DNA from: Deltaproteobacteria bacterium
GTDB lineage: Bacteria; Myxococcota_A; Polyangia; Polyangiales; Polyangiaceae
Direction: 5' to 3'
DNA: 64,000 bases
Assembly (NCBI GenBank): GCA_016218915.1
Contig: JACRCQ010000045.1
Span: forward strand, 1-64,000
Shown: in pieces, positions 8,240 through 16,649 of the stretch
How positions within the stretch are numbered: position 1 is the stretch's first letter
Layout of the letters: every line of letters starts with the position of its first letter
The notes under the pieces: generated by a model
What the model saw: the letters and a program-made list of their open reading frames with translations, nothing else
Database searches by the model: none
Told to the model about the DNA's origin: nothing
Translations under genes and position numbers: made by a program

Positions 8240-8629
8240 TCATTTCGGCGAAAGGCACACATCAGGTCCTGCATCCGTGCCATCGCCTGCATCAGGCGCG
8301 ATCTTCAGGCACACCTGCGGGTCCGCGTCGGTGTCAGGGTCTGCATCTGGCGGGATCGGCTCCAGACACACCTGAGCTTCGTGGCTCACATCAGGCGCGT
8401 TGCACGGTTTCGGGTCAGCAGCGGCGTCGATCACGATGACTTCGTTCACCTGGGCATCTGACGCCTCCTGCCCGGAATCGGTCCCGCCGTCCCCGGTTTG
8501 AAGCGGCTGCAGGCAGACCGACGAAGAAGTCGCTTCGCCGCCGCACGCAGCAGCAACGCCAGCACTCGCAATGGCAGCAGCGATGAATCGCGCGCGTCGG
8601 GCAAGAATGGTCTTCCTGGTATCGGTCAT
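8240..8629 (-). CDS. Putative RiPP precursor / Asp-rich lipoprotein 2
   Basis: 129 residues, preceded by GAGGCGG. A paralogue of the next gene: the leader TILARRARFIAAA is shared exactly, with Cys at the same position 29 (GVAAAC|G). The remainder carries VCL motifs at residues 38, 87, 106 and 124 (SSVCL, AQVCL, PQVCL, PDVCL) plus a lone Cys (PKPCNAP). Asp-Ala/Asp-Gly/Asp-Thr linkers separate them, and the protein ends four residues after the last motif (CLSPK). Repeated cores behind a conserved leader, between two radical SAM genes, are typical of RiPP precursors. The signal-peptide character of the leader is atypical. Spacing to the radical SAM/SPASM gene upstream is 62 bases. Confidence 0.75.
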   Translation of the reverse strand: MTDTRKTILARRARFIAAAIASAGVAAACGGEATSSSVCLQPLQTGDGGTDSGQEASDAQVNEVIVIDAAADPKPCNAPDVSHEAQVCLEPIPPDADPDTDADPQVCLKIAPDAGDGTDAGPDVCLSPK

Positions 8630-8691
8630 GGCGCCGCCTCGCACGGTCCCGAGATCCTGCAAACGATCGTACGGGACAAACGCTCACCGGG

Positions 8692-9768
8692 TCAATGGCC
8701 GCGTCCAAGCCGCGCCGCATACCCGTCATCCATGTGCTGCCAGAGAAATGGATCCGGCGTGCGGCGGGCGTCGTCAAAGGCCCACTCCGAAGCAGCACCG
8801 CACCCTCCTGCGCACGAGCGAGCGTGCGCGCACTCCTGGCAGAACTCCGGGACACTGTCTTTGTAGCGGAGCACAGGCTCAGACGTCACCAGCGCCTCGA
8901 GATTGACTTCATCCGATTGGATGTCTCCCACCCCGCCGATCGGGTTGCGATGCAGCGTGCAGTGCCGAAGCTCGCCACCAGGCCCCAGGGCGAACTCCTG
9001 CATGGGCGAGCCGATCGCGCACGAGCCGAACTTGATGCCCTTGAACCGCTCTGTCTCCACGGCGCACGGTGGAAGCGGCATGGTGGAGTGGAGCGACATG
9101 CCGCGCTCGGTGGCAAACGGCAGCGCCTGCTCCAGAGCGACGTGCACGTCCTGTACCGCAGGGAGCAGCTCAGAGGCGAATCTCGATGCATACCCCGCCG
9201 GGCTGAAGCGGCTGAGCGCAACCTGGCGGATGCCGAGGCTCTGCCACAGCGCCAGGGTTTCGCCAACACGAGCCGCGTTGCGACGAGTGATCACGATGCA
9301 TCCGCCGACCCGCACGCCGCAGGACTGGAGCGCACGGATTCCGGCCAAGACCCGCTCGAACTGGCCTGGCCCTGTGTGAGCCTCGTGCAAGGCCGCGTCC
9401 GGCCCGTTGAGCGTGCACTGCACGTAGCGAGGTCGAAACGGCGCCAGTCGCGCTGCGATCCGATCATCGATCAGGGCACCGTTCGAGATGATGTGGACAT
9501 CGATCGACCGGGTACGGATCAGCTCCAGAAGCTCGAACACGGCCGGGCTGGCAAAGGGCTCTCCGCCCGTGAGCGTGAAGTGCCCGATCTCGAAGGCATC
9601 CATCAGCCGTCGCACCCTCGCCAGGATCGCCGCAGCGTCGGCTCGATCATGCTCTTGTGCCGAGGCGTCGCGCCAGGCGTTGTAGCAGTACCGGCACTGC
9701 TGGTTGCAGCGCGAGGTCAGCTCGATCGAGAAGCCGTTGATCTTCAATCGGGGAGCGCCTGCCGACAT
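8692..9768 (-). CDS. Radical SAM/SPASM peptide maturase
   Basis: 358 residues from the ATG at 9768. The radical SAM core carries C21/C25/C28 (CNQQCRYC) and the GGEP-type motif (TLTGGEPFASP). The C-terminal half has a SPASM-type auxiliary cluster set: SCAIGSP, then ELRHCTLHR, then the cluster FCQECAHARSCAGGC. SPASM enzymes typically hold extra [4Fe-4S] clusters and modify ribosomal peptides, for example forming thioether or C-C crosslinks. First gene of the four-gene operon with two Cys-motif small proteins, which are its likely substrates (inference). The ORF track extends far upstream, but that part is the antisense shadow of the divergent lipoprotein gene. Confidence 0.88.
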   Translation of the reverse strand: MSAGAPRLKINGFSIELTSRCNQQCRYCYNAWRDASAQEHDRADAAAILARVRRLMDAFEIGHFTLTGGEPFASPAVFELLELIRTRSIDVHIISNGALIDDRIAARLAPFRPRYVQCTLNGPDAALHEAHTGPGQFERVLAGIRALQSCGVRVGGCIVITRRNAARVGETLALWQSLGIRQVALSRFSPAGYASRFASELLPAVQDVHVALEQALPFATERGMSLHSTMPLPPCAVETERFKGIKFGSCAIGSPMQEFALGPGGELRHCTLHRNPIGGVGDIQSDEVNLEALVTSEPVLRYKDSVPEFCQECAHARSCAGGCGAASEWAFDDARRTPDPFLWQHMDDGYAARLGRGH

Positions 9769-9856
9769 CCGCCCAAGCGTAGGGGATCGACACGCGGTTT
9801 TCCACGAGCGACGCCGAGGGCTTTGGCTGCCGCTGCGAAGTGCTATCCTTGGTCCC

Positions 9857-10213
9857 ATGGCTGCCAACGCAAGACCAGGACCCCGGCTCCGCACCACGTG
9901 CAGACGTCCAGGATATCCCCGGGCGCTTGGAGTCGGCGCGCTCCTGGTTGCCTCCGCCTGCGGCCGCAGCAACGAGCTTGTGGTGGTCGACGCCGCCGCG
10001 CCTGTGGACGCGTCCAACGCCGAAGCCACGAGCGCCCCGCTCGATGCAGCTACCCAGGAGGATGCTTCGACTCCAGCCGTCGACGCGGCTTCCGATGTCG
10101 TCAGCGACGCGCTCGAAGCTGGCAAGAAGAAGGTGACCGGTGGAAACACGGGAACCCGCGGGCACGGAAAGACTGGCGGGGTACCGCCTCCTTCCTACGA
10201 CGACCGCTTCTGA
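9857..10213 (+). CDS. Small Asp/Ala-rich lipoprotein
   Basis: 118 residues with an Arg-rich n-region, a hydrophobic core and lipobox LLVASAC|G. The mature part is a low-complexity Val-Asp-Ala-rich spacer, then a Gly/Lys/His tail ending SYDDRF. It is divergent from the radical SAM/SPASM gene across 88 bases that must hold both promoters, so it could be co-regulated with the RiPP-like operon. It lacks the CL motifs of the putative precursors. Function unknown. Confidence 0.6.
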   Translation: MAANARPGPRLRTTCRRPGYPRALGVGALLVASACGRSNELVVVDAAAPVDASNAEATSAPLDAATQEDASTPAVDAASDVVSDALEAGKKKVTGGNTGTRGHGKTGGVPPPSYDDRF

Positions 10214-10218
10214 GCGCG

Positions 10219-11838
10219 CTAGAACTTGTACTCGCAGCCGTCGTCTGCAGCGGGCGCAGCAGGCTGGTTGAAGTTGCCGTAGCCCCAGTCACAGGGCGAG
10301 TTGCACTTGCCGTTGGAGCAGCTCCGCCAGAGCACCTTGGTCGACGAGCACGCGCGTCCGCAGGCACCGCAGTTGTCCACGTTGTTGGAGACGTTCATCT
10401 CGCAGCCGTTGTTGCCCCCAGGCGCAGGCGCGGTCTTGTCGCAGTCACCCCACCCCGCATTGCAGGTGAGCACGCACTGGCCTGATTGGCAAAGGCCGGA
10501 GGCAACGTGGTTGGTGCCGCAGGAGATGCCGCAACCACCGCAGTTGTAGATCGACGGGTTTGCGGTCGAGCTCTCGCATCCGTCGTCAGCAGCGGGCGCA
10601 GCCGGCTTGTTGCAGTTCTCGAACCCAGAGTTGCAGACAGGGACGCAGGTGCTGGCCTGGCACGTGGTCGAGCTGGCGTTGGTCGTGGAGCAGGCCCTGC
10701 CGCACGCTCCGCAGTTGGCCAGATCGACGGTGAGATGCGACTCGCACCCGTCGGAGGTTGCGGGCGGGGACGGGCCGTTGCAGTCCCCCCAGCCGACCTG
10801 GCAGTTGGACGTGCAGGATCCGCCGTTGCACACCGCGAGCGTCGCGTGATTTGCGGAGCACGCCGCGCCGCAGCCCCCGCAGTTGGCAGGATCGTGGACC
10901 ACGTCCACCTCGCAGCCGTTGGCTGTCGACCCGTCGCAGCTCGCATACCCGGAATCGCAGCTGGCAAAGGTGCAAGCGCCTGAGGTACACGTGGTCTGCG
11001 CGTGGGGAAGCGCACACACGGCTCCGCACGCGCCGCAGTTCTGCACGGTGTTCAGGTTCACCTCGCACCCGTCCGATGCCTGCTGGTTGCAGTCTTCCCA
11101 GCCTGCGGGACACGATGAGACTTTGCACTGCCCGGTTGCACACGTTTTCGTCTCGCTGCCCGTGCCGATGCACGGCACCCCGCAAGCGCCGCAGTTCTGT
11201 GCGGACTTCAAGCTCGCTTCGCACCCGTCCGCCACGTTCTTGTTGCAGTCCTCGAACCCGGCAAGGCAGGAGCTGACCGTGCAAGCCTTGTTCACGCACG
11301 CGGCAGCGCCGTTGGCAACGCCGCACGCCTTGTAGCAGGCGCCACAGCTCTGCAGGCTTCCAAGGTACTCCTCGCAGCCATCCACGTCCTGGCCGTTGCA
11401 GTCTGCGTAGTCGGTGTTGCAGGAGCCGATCACGCACGATTCGTTCTTGCACGCTGCGGTTGCGTTCGAGATCGGGCAGGGGTCGCACCCGTCTGATCCG
11501 CACCCTGTTGCGGGGTCATCCAGCTTCACGCAGTCCGCGCCGCACGGCTTGGTTCCAGGGAAGCAGGTGATGACGTCGTCCGGGGGCTCGTGGACCGTGT
11601 CCGTAGGCAGATCAAGCGCCGGGTCGGTCGCCTTGTCGACTACAGCGTCGACCGCAGCTTCCTTGCTCACGTCCGGCTTGGGCTCGGCGCTGACATCCAC
11701 GACGGACAAGTCATCCGGAGAACCGTCCAGCGCGACGACCTCGTCAGCGTCGCCGTGCGAGTTCAGCGAGCAGCCTGCCAGGGCCGGCGCAGCAACGAGG
11801 CAGGTCGTGATCCAAGCAACACGAAGGCCGGGCAACAT
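10219..11838 (-). CDS. Cys-rich repeat surface lipoprotein
   Basis: 539-residue lipoprotein (lipobox APALAGC|S). An Asp/Val/Pro-rich linker is followed by eight tandem repeats of about 50-57 residues with the pattern NCGACGxxC...C..G.C....C..G..DCN....DGCE. Each repeat should be disulfide-stabilised, making an elongated extracellular rod. This repeat is common in myxobacterial surface proteins of unknown role. It is divergent from the MYXO-CTERM protein, which contains the same repeat, suggesting shared origin or partnership. It ends five bases from the convergent small lipoprotein gene. Confidence 0.75.
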   Translation of the reverse strand: MLPGLRVAWITTCLVAAPALAGCSLNSHGDADEVVALDGSPDDLSVVDVSAEPKPDVSKEAAVDAVVDKATDPALDLPTDTVHEPPDDVITCFPGTKPCGADCVKLDDPATGCGSDGCDPCPISNATAACKNESCVIGSCNTDYADCNGQDVDGCEEYLGSLQSCGACYKACGVANGAAACVNKACTVSSCLAGFEDCNKNVADGCEASLKSAQNCGACGVPCIGTGSETKTCATGQCKVSSCPAGWEDCNQQASDGCEVNLNTVQNCGACGAVCALPHAQTTCTSGACTFASCDSGYASCDGSTANGCEVDVVHDPANCGGCGAACSANHATLAVCNGGSCTSNCQVGWGDCNGPSPPATSDGCESHLTVDLANCGACGRACSTTNASSTTCQASTCVPVCNSGFENCNKPAAPAADDGCESSTANPSIYNCGGCGISCGTNHVASGLCQSGQCVLTCNAGWGDCDKTAPAPGGNNGCEMNVSNNVDNCGACGRACSSTKVLWRSCSNGKCNSPCDWGYGNFNQPAAPAADDGCEYKF

Positions 11839-11962
11839 GCGTTCGCTCCTGGCAAGAATGCCAACATGGGCATCCTAGCACATCAACGCGACCCGACTCG
11901 ACGGTGAGCGTTCATGCTATGCTCAAAGATCGCCCCGAACGCAAATCACAGGAGGCTCGCCC

Positions 11963-14900
11963 ATGAAGCGTTGGATTGCCTTTCTCGCCGCATCCGCCGC
12001 TGTGACCACGTCTGCCGCAGCATCGGCTGACACGTTCGCCCCTGGAACGCTCGTCGTGCCCATGGACACCACCTACCAGGACCAGGGCATGCTTCGCGCC
12101 TTCGGCCTGGTCTACAAGCTCCTGAGCCAGAACATACCGGTGCGCTGGGTCATCCGGAACGGCAAGGCCTACCAGGGCGTCGACTTCACCACCAGCGCGG
12201 TCGACCTGCAGACCAACGCCGCGATCAACAACCACGGCTACCGCGGCGGTCCATGGGTGATCGATCAAGCGAACGCAGCCAAGGCGACGCCGATCATCGT
12301 GGCCTATCAGTCTGCCAATCCGATGGTGAAGGTCCACAGGACGACGGCTGCGTTCACCGGGGATGTATCGAGGTTGCTGGTGGCAGCGCCGACGATCGGA
12401 ATGCACGCGGACGGCAATGAGGACATCGCGGTTTCCTACCTGGTCGCCGCGGGGATCCCTGATTCGACTGGCAACTACACCTGGCCCAACACCAGCCCCG
12501 ACATGTTGACTCCTGCGGAGGTCGCGGGTCCCACCACGACGAGCCACAAGGACGGCAAGCTCTTCGATGCCAACGGGACGCCGACCTACTGCCAGTTCAT
12601 GTCCATGCACTGGGGCGTCAACAATGCCATTGCCAGCCCGGAGACCGTCGCAGAGGTCCGAGCCTTCCTCGGCAATCCGGTGCACTTCTTTGCCGAGTGC
12701 CAGGCGGTCAATGCCTTCGAGAACCTCGTGCCCCACGGCTTCTTCCTCACGACGACCGGCTTCCTGATCGGAGCCAAGCCGACCACAGTCGACTTCCTCC
12801 ATGCGGATCAGCCTTTTGGGCAGATCGACGGACCGTTCCTCACCGTGGGCGGCAGCGAGCCTTCCTACAGCATCCCTCCCGGCGGCGCGTACAAGAACGG
12901 CGAGGTCGTCATGATCACCGAGCACGGAACGCCGGTCGGCATCAGGGACCTCTGGATGACCGGCTATCTCGATGGAGTCTGTCCGCCGGATGCCGAGGTG
13001 TGCGGCTCGCTCGGCAAGGTCAGCTACCTCGGCGGTCACAAGTACGAAGTGAAGACGCCGATCTCGGCCAATCCCAACTCGCAGGGCACGCGCTTGTTCC
13101 TCAATTCCCTGTTCGAGGCGCCTTGTGCCACGGCTGGCGGCCAGCCATCGATCGGGTTTCAGAAGACGGCACCGGCTTCTACTGCGACCAACACGGTCAC
13201 CTTCCAGCTCTCCTACATGAACTCGGGACCGGCGGTAGCGCTGGCGGCCACGATCGACGACCCCATCCCGGCCGGCTCCACGTTCGTGTCCGCGACCAAC
13301 GGGGGCACGTTCTCCGCGGGCGCAGTGCACTGGAGCCTGGGAAATCTCGGGGTCGGCGCAGGTGGAACCTTGTCGTTCACGGTCACGCTGCCTTCGTACG
13401 GCGACTATCTGAACACCGCCTCCCTGAAGTACAAGGTCGGAGTCACTCCGATGGTGCGAGCGTCGAACACCACGCATACCCAGTATGCGAAGGACACGGA
13501 CGGCGACGGCGTGGTGGATCCCCTGGACATCTGCCCGTTGAACTACAATCCTGACCAGGATCTGCAGACCGATCCCCAGAGCTGCGGCAGCTGCGGCACG
13601 GTGTGCTCCTTCCCGCACGCCACGCCTGCTTGCACGCAAGGCGTGTGCACAGTGGCCTGGTGCGCCCCCGGGTGGTCGGACTGCGACGGGCAGAAGACGA
13701 ACGGCTGCGAATACGACAGCAACGGGCTGCTGACCGATCCGAACAACTGCGGCTCTTGCGGAAACAAGTGCGTCTACCCGGAAGCCACGGCGGTGTGCAA
13801 TGCCGGGACCTGCGGTCTGGGGACCTGCAATCCCGGGTTCAGCAACTGCAACGGGCTTCCGGCGGACGGGTGCGAGTATGCGAACAGCGGGCTGCAGTCT
13901 GACCCGGCCAACTGCGGGACCTGCGGACATGTCTGCCTGTCAGGGTTCGTGTGCCTCGCTGGCGCGTGCGCGGTCGACACCTGCCCAACGGGGTTCAGCG
14001 ACTGCGACGGGATTTCGGCCAACGGCTGCGAATATGCGAACGCCGGCTTTGCGACTGACGTGAACCATTGCGGCTCCTGCACGACCGTGTGTGCGACGCC
14101 GCATGCAACTCCGGTGTGCAACGCGGGCAGCTGCGGGGTGGGCACGTGCAATGCGGGATACAGCGACTGCAACGGGGTCGCCGTGGACGGGTGCGAGTTC
14201 GACAACGCCGGATTCGCGTCCGACCCCAACCACTGCGGCGGCTGCAGCACGGTGTGCGCGTTCCAGCACGCGGACGGAGCCTGCGTTTCCGGCGCCTGCG
14301 CTATCAGCGTTTGCCAGCAGGGATTCAGCAACTGCAACGGAGTCGCGGCGGATGGGTGCGAATACGACGATACGGGCTTTGCGACCGACGTGAACCACTG
14401 CGGCGGCTGCGCCACGCCCTGCGCGCCCGTCAACGGAGTCGGTGCGTGCGTTGCTTCGGTCTGCACGGTAGCCTCTTGTGCGACCGGGTTCTGGAACCTG
14501 GACGGGGACGCAGCCAACGGGTGCGAATACGCTTGTACCAAGGCGTCTGCGACGGACACCACGTGCAATGGAATCGACGACGACTGCAATGGGATCAAGG
14601 ACGACGGCTACGTGCCAGTGACGTGCGGGCAGGGCGCATGCCAGGCCAATGCGGTTTGCCAGGGGGGCGTGGAGACCTGCACGCCAGGGGCTCCCGCACA
14701 GGAAGGACCGGAGGGCGACCCCACGTGCGCAGACAATGCGGACAACGACTGCAACGGGTCGGCCGATCTCGCGGACCCGGCCTGCCAGTCAGAAGGCGGA
14801 CTGCCCGATGCGGCGCTGGATGGTGACCTGGACGCAATCGGGCCCGACGCGGAGCAGGACGCTACCCAGGACACGTCCGCGCAGGACACGTCGGTGCCGG

Positions 14901-15223
14901 ACGTGACCCAGGACCAGGTCGTGGCCGACGTGGCCAAGGACAACGCGTCGGATGGACCGAAGCAGGATGCCAAGCCAGGCGATGGCGCTGCAGGCACCGG
15001 GCAAGATGCGGCGGCGCACCTGGACGCACAGCTCCAGGATGGCGCCGCGGGCAGCGATCAGGCCCCGGCATCTTCGGACGATGGCGGGTGCGCGTGCAGG
15101 ACTTCCCAGTCCGATCGCGGCGCATGGGGCGGCTGGGCTGCGTTGCTCGCATTCGGCACCCTGCTCGCGGCCCGGCGATCACGCCGTCGCTCCCCGCACG
15201 GCGCCCCCTCAGTTCTGCCCTGA
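11963..15223 (+). CDS. Large MYXO-CTERM surface protein with Cys-rich repeats
   Basis: 1086 residues. A Sec signal peptide (MKRWIAFLAASAAVTTSAAA) leads to an unrecognised N-terminal domain (to about 390), a DUF11-like beta domain (about 395-510), and a Ca-type DTDGDGVVDPLDICP segment. Six Cys-rich repeats of about 55 residues (NCGSCG..DGCEY) follow, then a MopE-like putative metal-binding motif (CNGIDDDCNG) and an Asp/Gln-rich linker. The C-terminus is a MYXO-CTERM signal: CAC, a hydrophobic helix and an Arg cluster. MYXO-CTERM proteins are processed by a myxosortase and displayed on the surface. AGGAGG precedes the ATG. Confidence 0.82.
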   Translation: MKRWIAFLAASAAVTTSAAASADTFAPGTLVVPMDTTYQDQGMLRAFGLVYKLLSQNIPVRWVIRNGKAYQGVDFTTSAVDLQTNAAINNHGYRGGPWVIDQANAAKATPIIVAYQSANPMVKVHRTTAAFTGDVSRLLVAAPTIGMHADGNEDIAVSYLVAAGIPDSTGNYTWPNTSPDMLTPAEVAGPTTTSHKDGKLFDANGTPTYCQFMSMHWGVNNAIASPETVAEVRAFLGNPVHFFAECQAVNAFENLVPHGFFLTTTGFLIGAKPTTVDFLHADQPFGQIDGPFLTVGGSEPSYSIPPGGAYKNGEVVMITEHGTPVGIRDLWMTGYLDGVCPPDAEVCGSLGKVSYLGGHKYEVKTPISANPNSQGTRLFLNSLFEAPCATAGGQPSIGFQKTAPASTATNTVTFQLSYMNSGPAVALAATIDDPIPAGSTFVSATNGGTFSAGAVHWSLGNLGVGAGGTLSFTVTLPSYGDYLNTASLKYKVGVTPMVRASNTTHTQYAKDTDGDGVVDPLDICPLNYNPDQDLQTDPQSCGSCGTVCSFPHATPACTQGVCTVAWCAPGWSDCDGQKTNGCEYDSNGLLTDPNNCGSCGNKCVYPEATAVCNAGTCGLGTCNPGFSNCNGLPADGCEYANSGLQSDPANCGTCGHVCLSGFVCLAGACAVDTCPTGFSDCDGISANGCEYANAGFATDVNHCGSCTTVCATPHATPVCNAGSCGVGTCNAGYSDCNGVAVDGCEFDNAGFASDPNHCGGCSTVCAFQHADGACVSGACAISVCQQGFSNCNGVAADGCEYDDTGFATDVNHCGGCATPCAPVNGVGACVASVCTVASCATGFWNLDGDAANGCEYACTKASATDTTCNGIDDDCNGIKDDGYVPVTCGQGACQANAVCQGGVETCTPGAPAQEGPEGDPTCADNADNDCNGSADLADPACQSEGGLPDAALDGDLDAIGPDAEQDATQDTSAQDTSVPDVTQDQVVADVAKDNASDGPKQDAKPGDGAAGTGQDAAAHLDAQLQDGAAGSDQAPASSDDGGCACRTSQSDRGAWGGWAALLAFGTLLAARRSRRRSPHGAPSVLP

Positions 15224-15484
15224 CAGCTCTGCGTCGAACTCGTCGAGCGTCCAGGTCTTGCCGCTTGGGCCGCTCACCTCGCAGGAAGCTCCTGACATTC
15301 GATCCACGTGCACGATGAGCTTGTAGGCATCCGGATCACGACCGAGCGCCAGCAGTGCGTCGCGAAAGGCCTGCCTGGCAGAGCGGGCGAGCGCGCACAG
15401 ATCAAGATCCCCCATCGGTTGTCCGCGGGAGGGCTCCAGCACCCTTTCCACCTGGTCGAAGACCTTGCCGGGCATCCACCTCAT
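15209..15484 (-). CDS. Small hypothetical protein
   Basis: 91 residues, soluble, no signal peptide. The N-terminal half is helical (FDQVERVLEP...ALARSARQAFRDALLAL) and the C-terminal half looks beta-rich (YKLIVHVDRMSGASCEVSGPSGKTW). No family is recognised. It overlaps the 3' end of the MYXO-CTERM gene by 15 bases on the opposite strand and is divergent from the radical SAM pair. Frame composition and compact size make it plausible, but confidence is moderate. Confidence 0.5.
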   Translation of the reverse strand: MRWMPGKVFDQVERVLEPSRGQPMGDLDLCALARSARQAFRDALLALGRDPDAYKLIVHVDRMSGASCEVSGPSGKTWTLDEFDAELSGQN

Positions 15485-15589
15485 CCTACGCTCCTCGCAC
15501 CCAACCGCAAACCCCGAGCCAGCGCAGGGAGCGCGCGGGCCTCAAATCGTCTGGAGATCCTGGCTTCGGGGCGTTAAGCTTGTTGTCCG

Positions 15590-16630
15590 ATGGGACCTGC
15601 CCTGGGCGAAGCCGCCAAGAAGCTCCGTTATCTGCGTAACTTCGCGGCCGGCAGGCTCGTGCACGTGAACATGCAGCTGCTGTACGACTGCAACCTGCGC
15701 TGCAGCATCTGCGAGTTCTGGAAACCGGAGTACCGGGGACGCCCGCGCCTGGAGGTCGAGCAGGTTCGCGTGCTGTCCGACAAGCTCGCCACCATCGGCC
15801 CCCAGGTCGTCTCCATCGGCGGAGGAGAACCGCTGCTGCATCCAGACCTGATCGGCGTGGTGCAATCCCTCGCCCAGGACCACTTCCCGGTCATGATCTG
15901 CAACGGGTGGTTGGTCAACCCGGACAACGCGCGAGCGCTGTTCAGGGCCGGAATCCACGAGATCAGCGTATCGGTGGACTACGTGGATCCGAAGAAGCAC
16001 GACGCGCAGCGCGGAGTGCAGGGCGCGCACGCACGGGCCATGCGCGCGCTTCGCATCCTGCAGGAGAGCCGCTCCTACAGCTGGCAGCGCGTGCACATGA
16101 TCTCGGTGATCATGGACGACAACATCGACGATGTGGAGCAGCTGATACGCATGTGCCGCGAGATCGACGTCACCTACCTGGTGACGTTGTACAGCGACAA
16201 CCGGGGACGCATCGAGCGCCGAACGATTCCCAATGACGTCAGCGAGCACCTGCTTGCGCTCAAGAAGAGGTATCCGGAGTTCGTGGTGCTGCGAGGCTAC
16301 ATCGGCAGGTTTTCCGATGCGATCCTGCAGGACGGGATCGGCCCCTGCTACGCCGGACGAAACCTGTGCAACATCGACAGCCAGGGGGACGTGTCGCTGT
16401 GCATCGATCGCCTGGAGGACAAGGTCGGCAACATCCTGCATGACCCCATGGACGAGATCGAGCGTCGCCTGCTCGGCAAGTACCTTTCGAACCGCTGCCG
16501 CGCATGCTGGACCAGCTGCCGCGGCGCGATCGAGACCCTGATGCACGGTGACGATCGGCTCGGCAACCTGCTCGACTACCACCGGATGACGCGCCCGGTT
16601 CCGGTCGGCCCGCACGCGGCACGCTCCTGA
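15590..16630 (+). CDS. Radical SAM/SPASM-like protein
   Basis: 346 residues. The radical SAM cluster ligands are in CNLRCSICEFW, followed by SIGGGEPLLHP. The C-terminal part has auxiliary-cluster cysteines (GPCYAGRNLCNIDSQGDVSLC and CRACWTSC), so it belongs with SPASM or twitch-type enzymes. The substrate is unknown. It is followed 19 bases downstream by another radical SAM gene on the same strand. That partner is clearly paralogous to the radical SAM gene at the head of the big minus-strand cluster, so this pair probably works with that cluster. Confidence 0.82.
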   Translation: MGPALGEAAKKLRYLRNFAAGRLVHVNMQLLYDCNLRCSICEFWKPEYRGRPRLEVEQVRVLSDKLATIGPQVVSIGGGEPLLHPDLIGVVQSLAQDHFPVMICNGWLVNPDNARALFRAGIHEISVSVDYVDPKKHDAQRGVQGAHARAMRALRILQESRSYSWQRVHMISVIMDDNIDDVEQLIRMCREIDVTYLVTLYSDNRGRIERRTIPNDVSEHLLALKKRYPEFVVLRGYIGRFSDAILQDGIGPCYAGRNLCNIDSQGDVSLCIDRLEDKVGNILHDPMDEIERRLLGKYLSNRCRACWTSCRGAIETLMHGDDRLGNLLDYHRMTRPVPVGPHAARS

Positions 16631-16649
16631 GCGGCCCCGGAGAAGGTGC

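Noticed and set aside
10219-11838. Regularly spaced repeats that could suggest a CRISPR array
   Set aside because: Repeats are coding, about 150 bases apart, diverged at DNA level and follow the Cys pattern of the protein.
11912-13930. 672-residue minus-strand ORF
   Set aside because: It is the antisense of the MYXO-CTERM gene. Its composition (Arg/Gly/His/Val runs, no motifs) is typical of shadow ORFs in GC-rich DNA.
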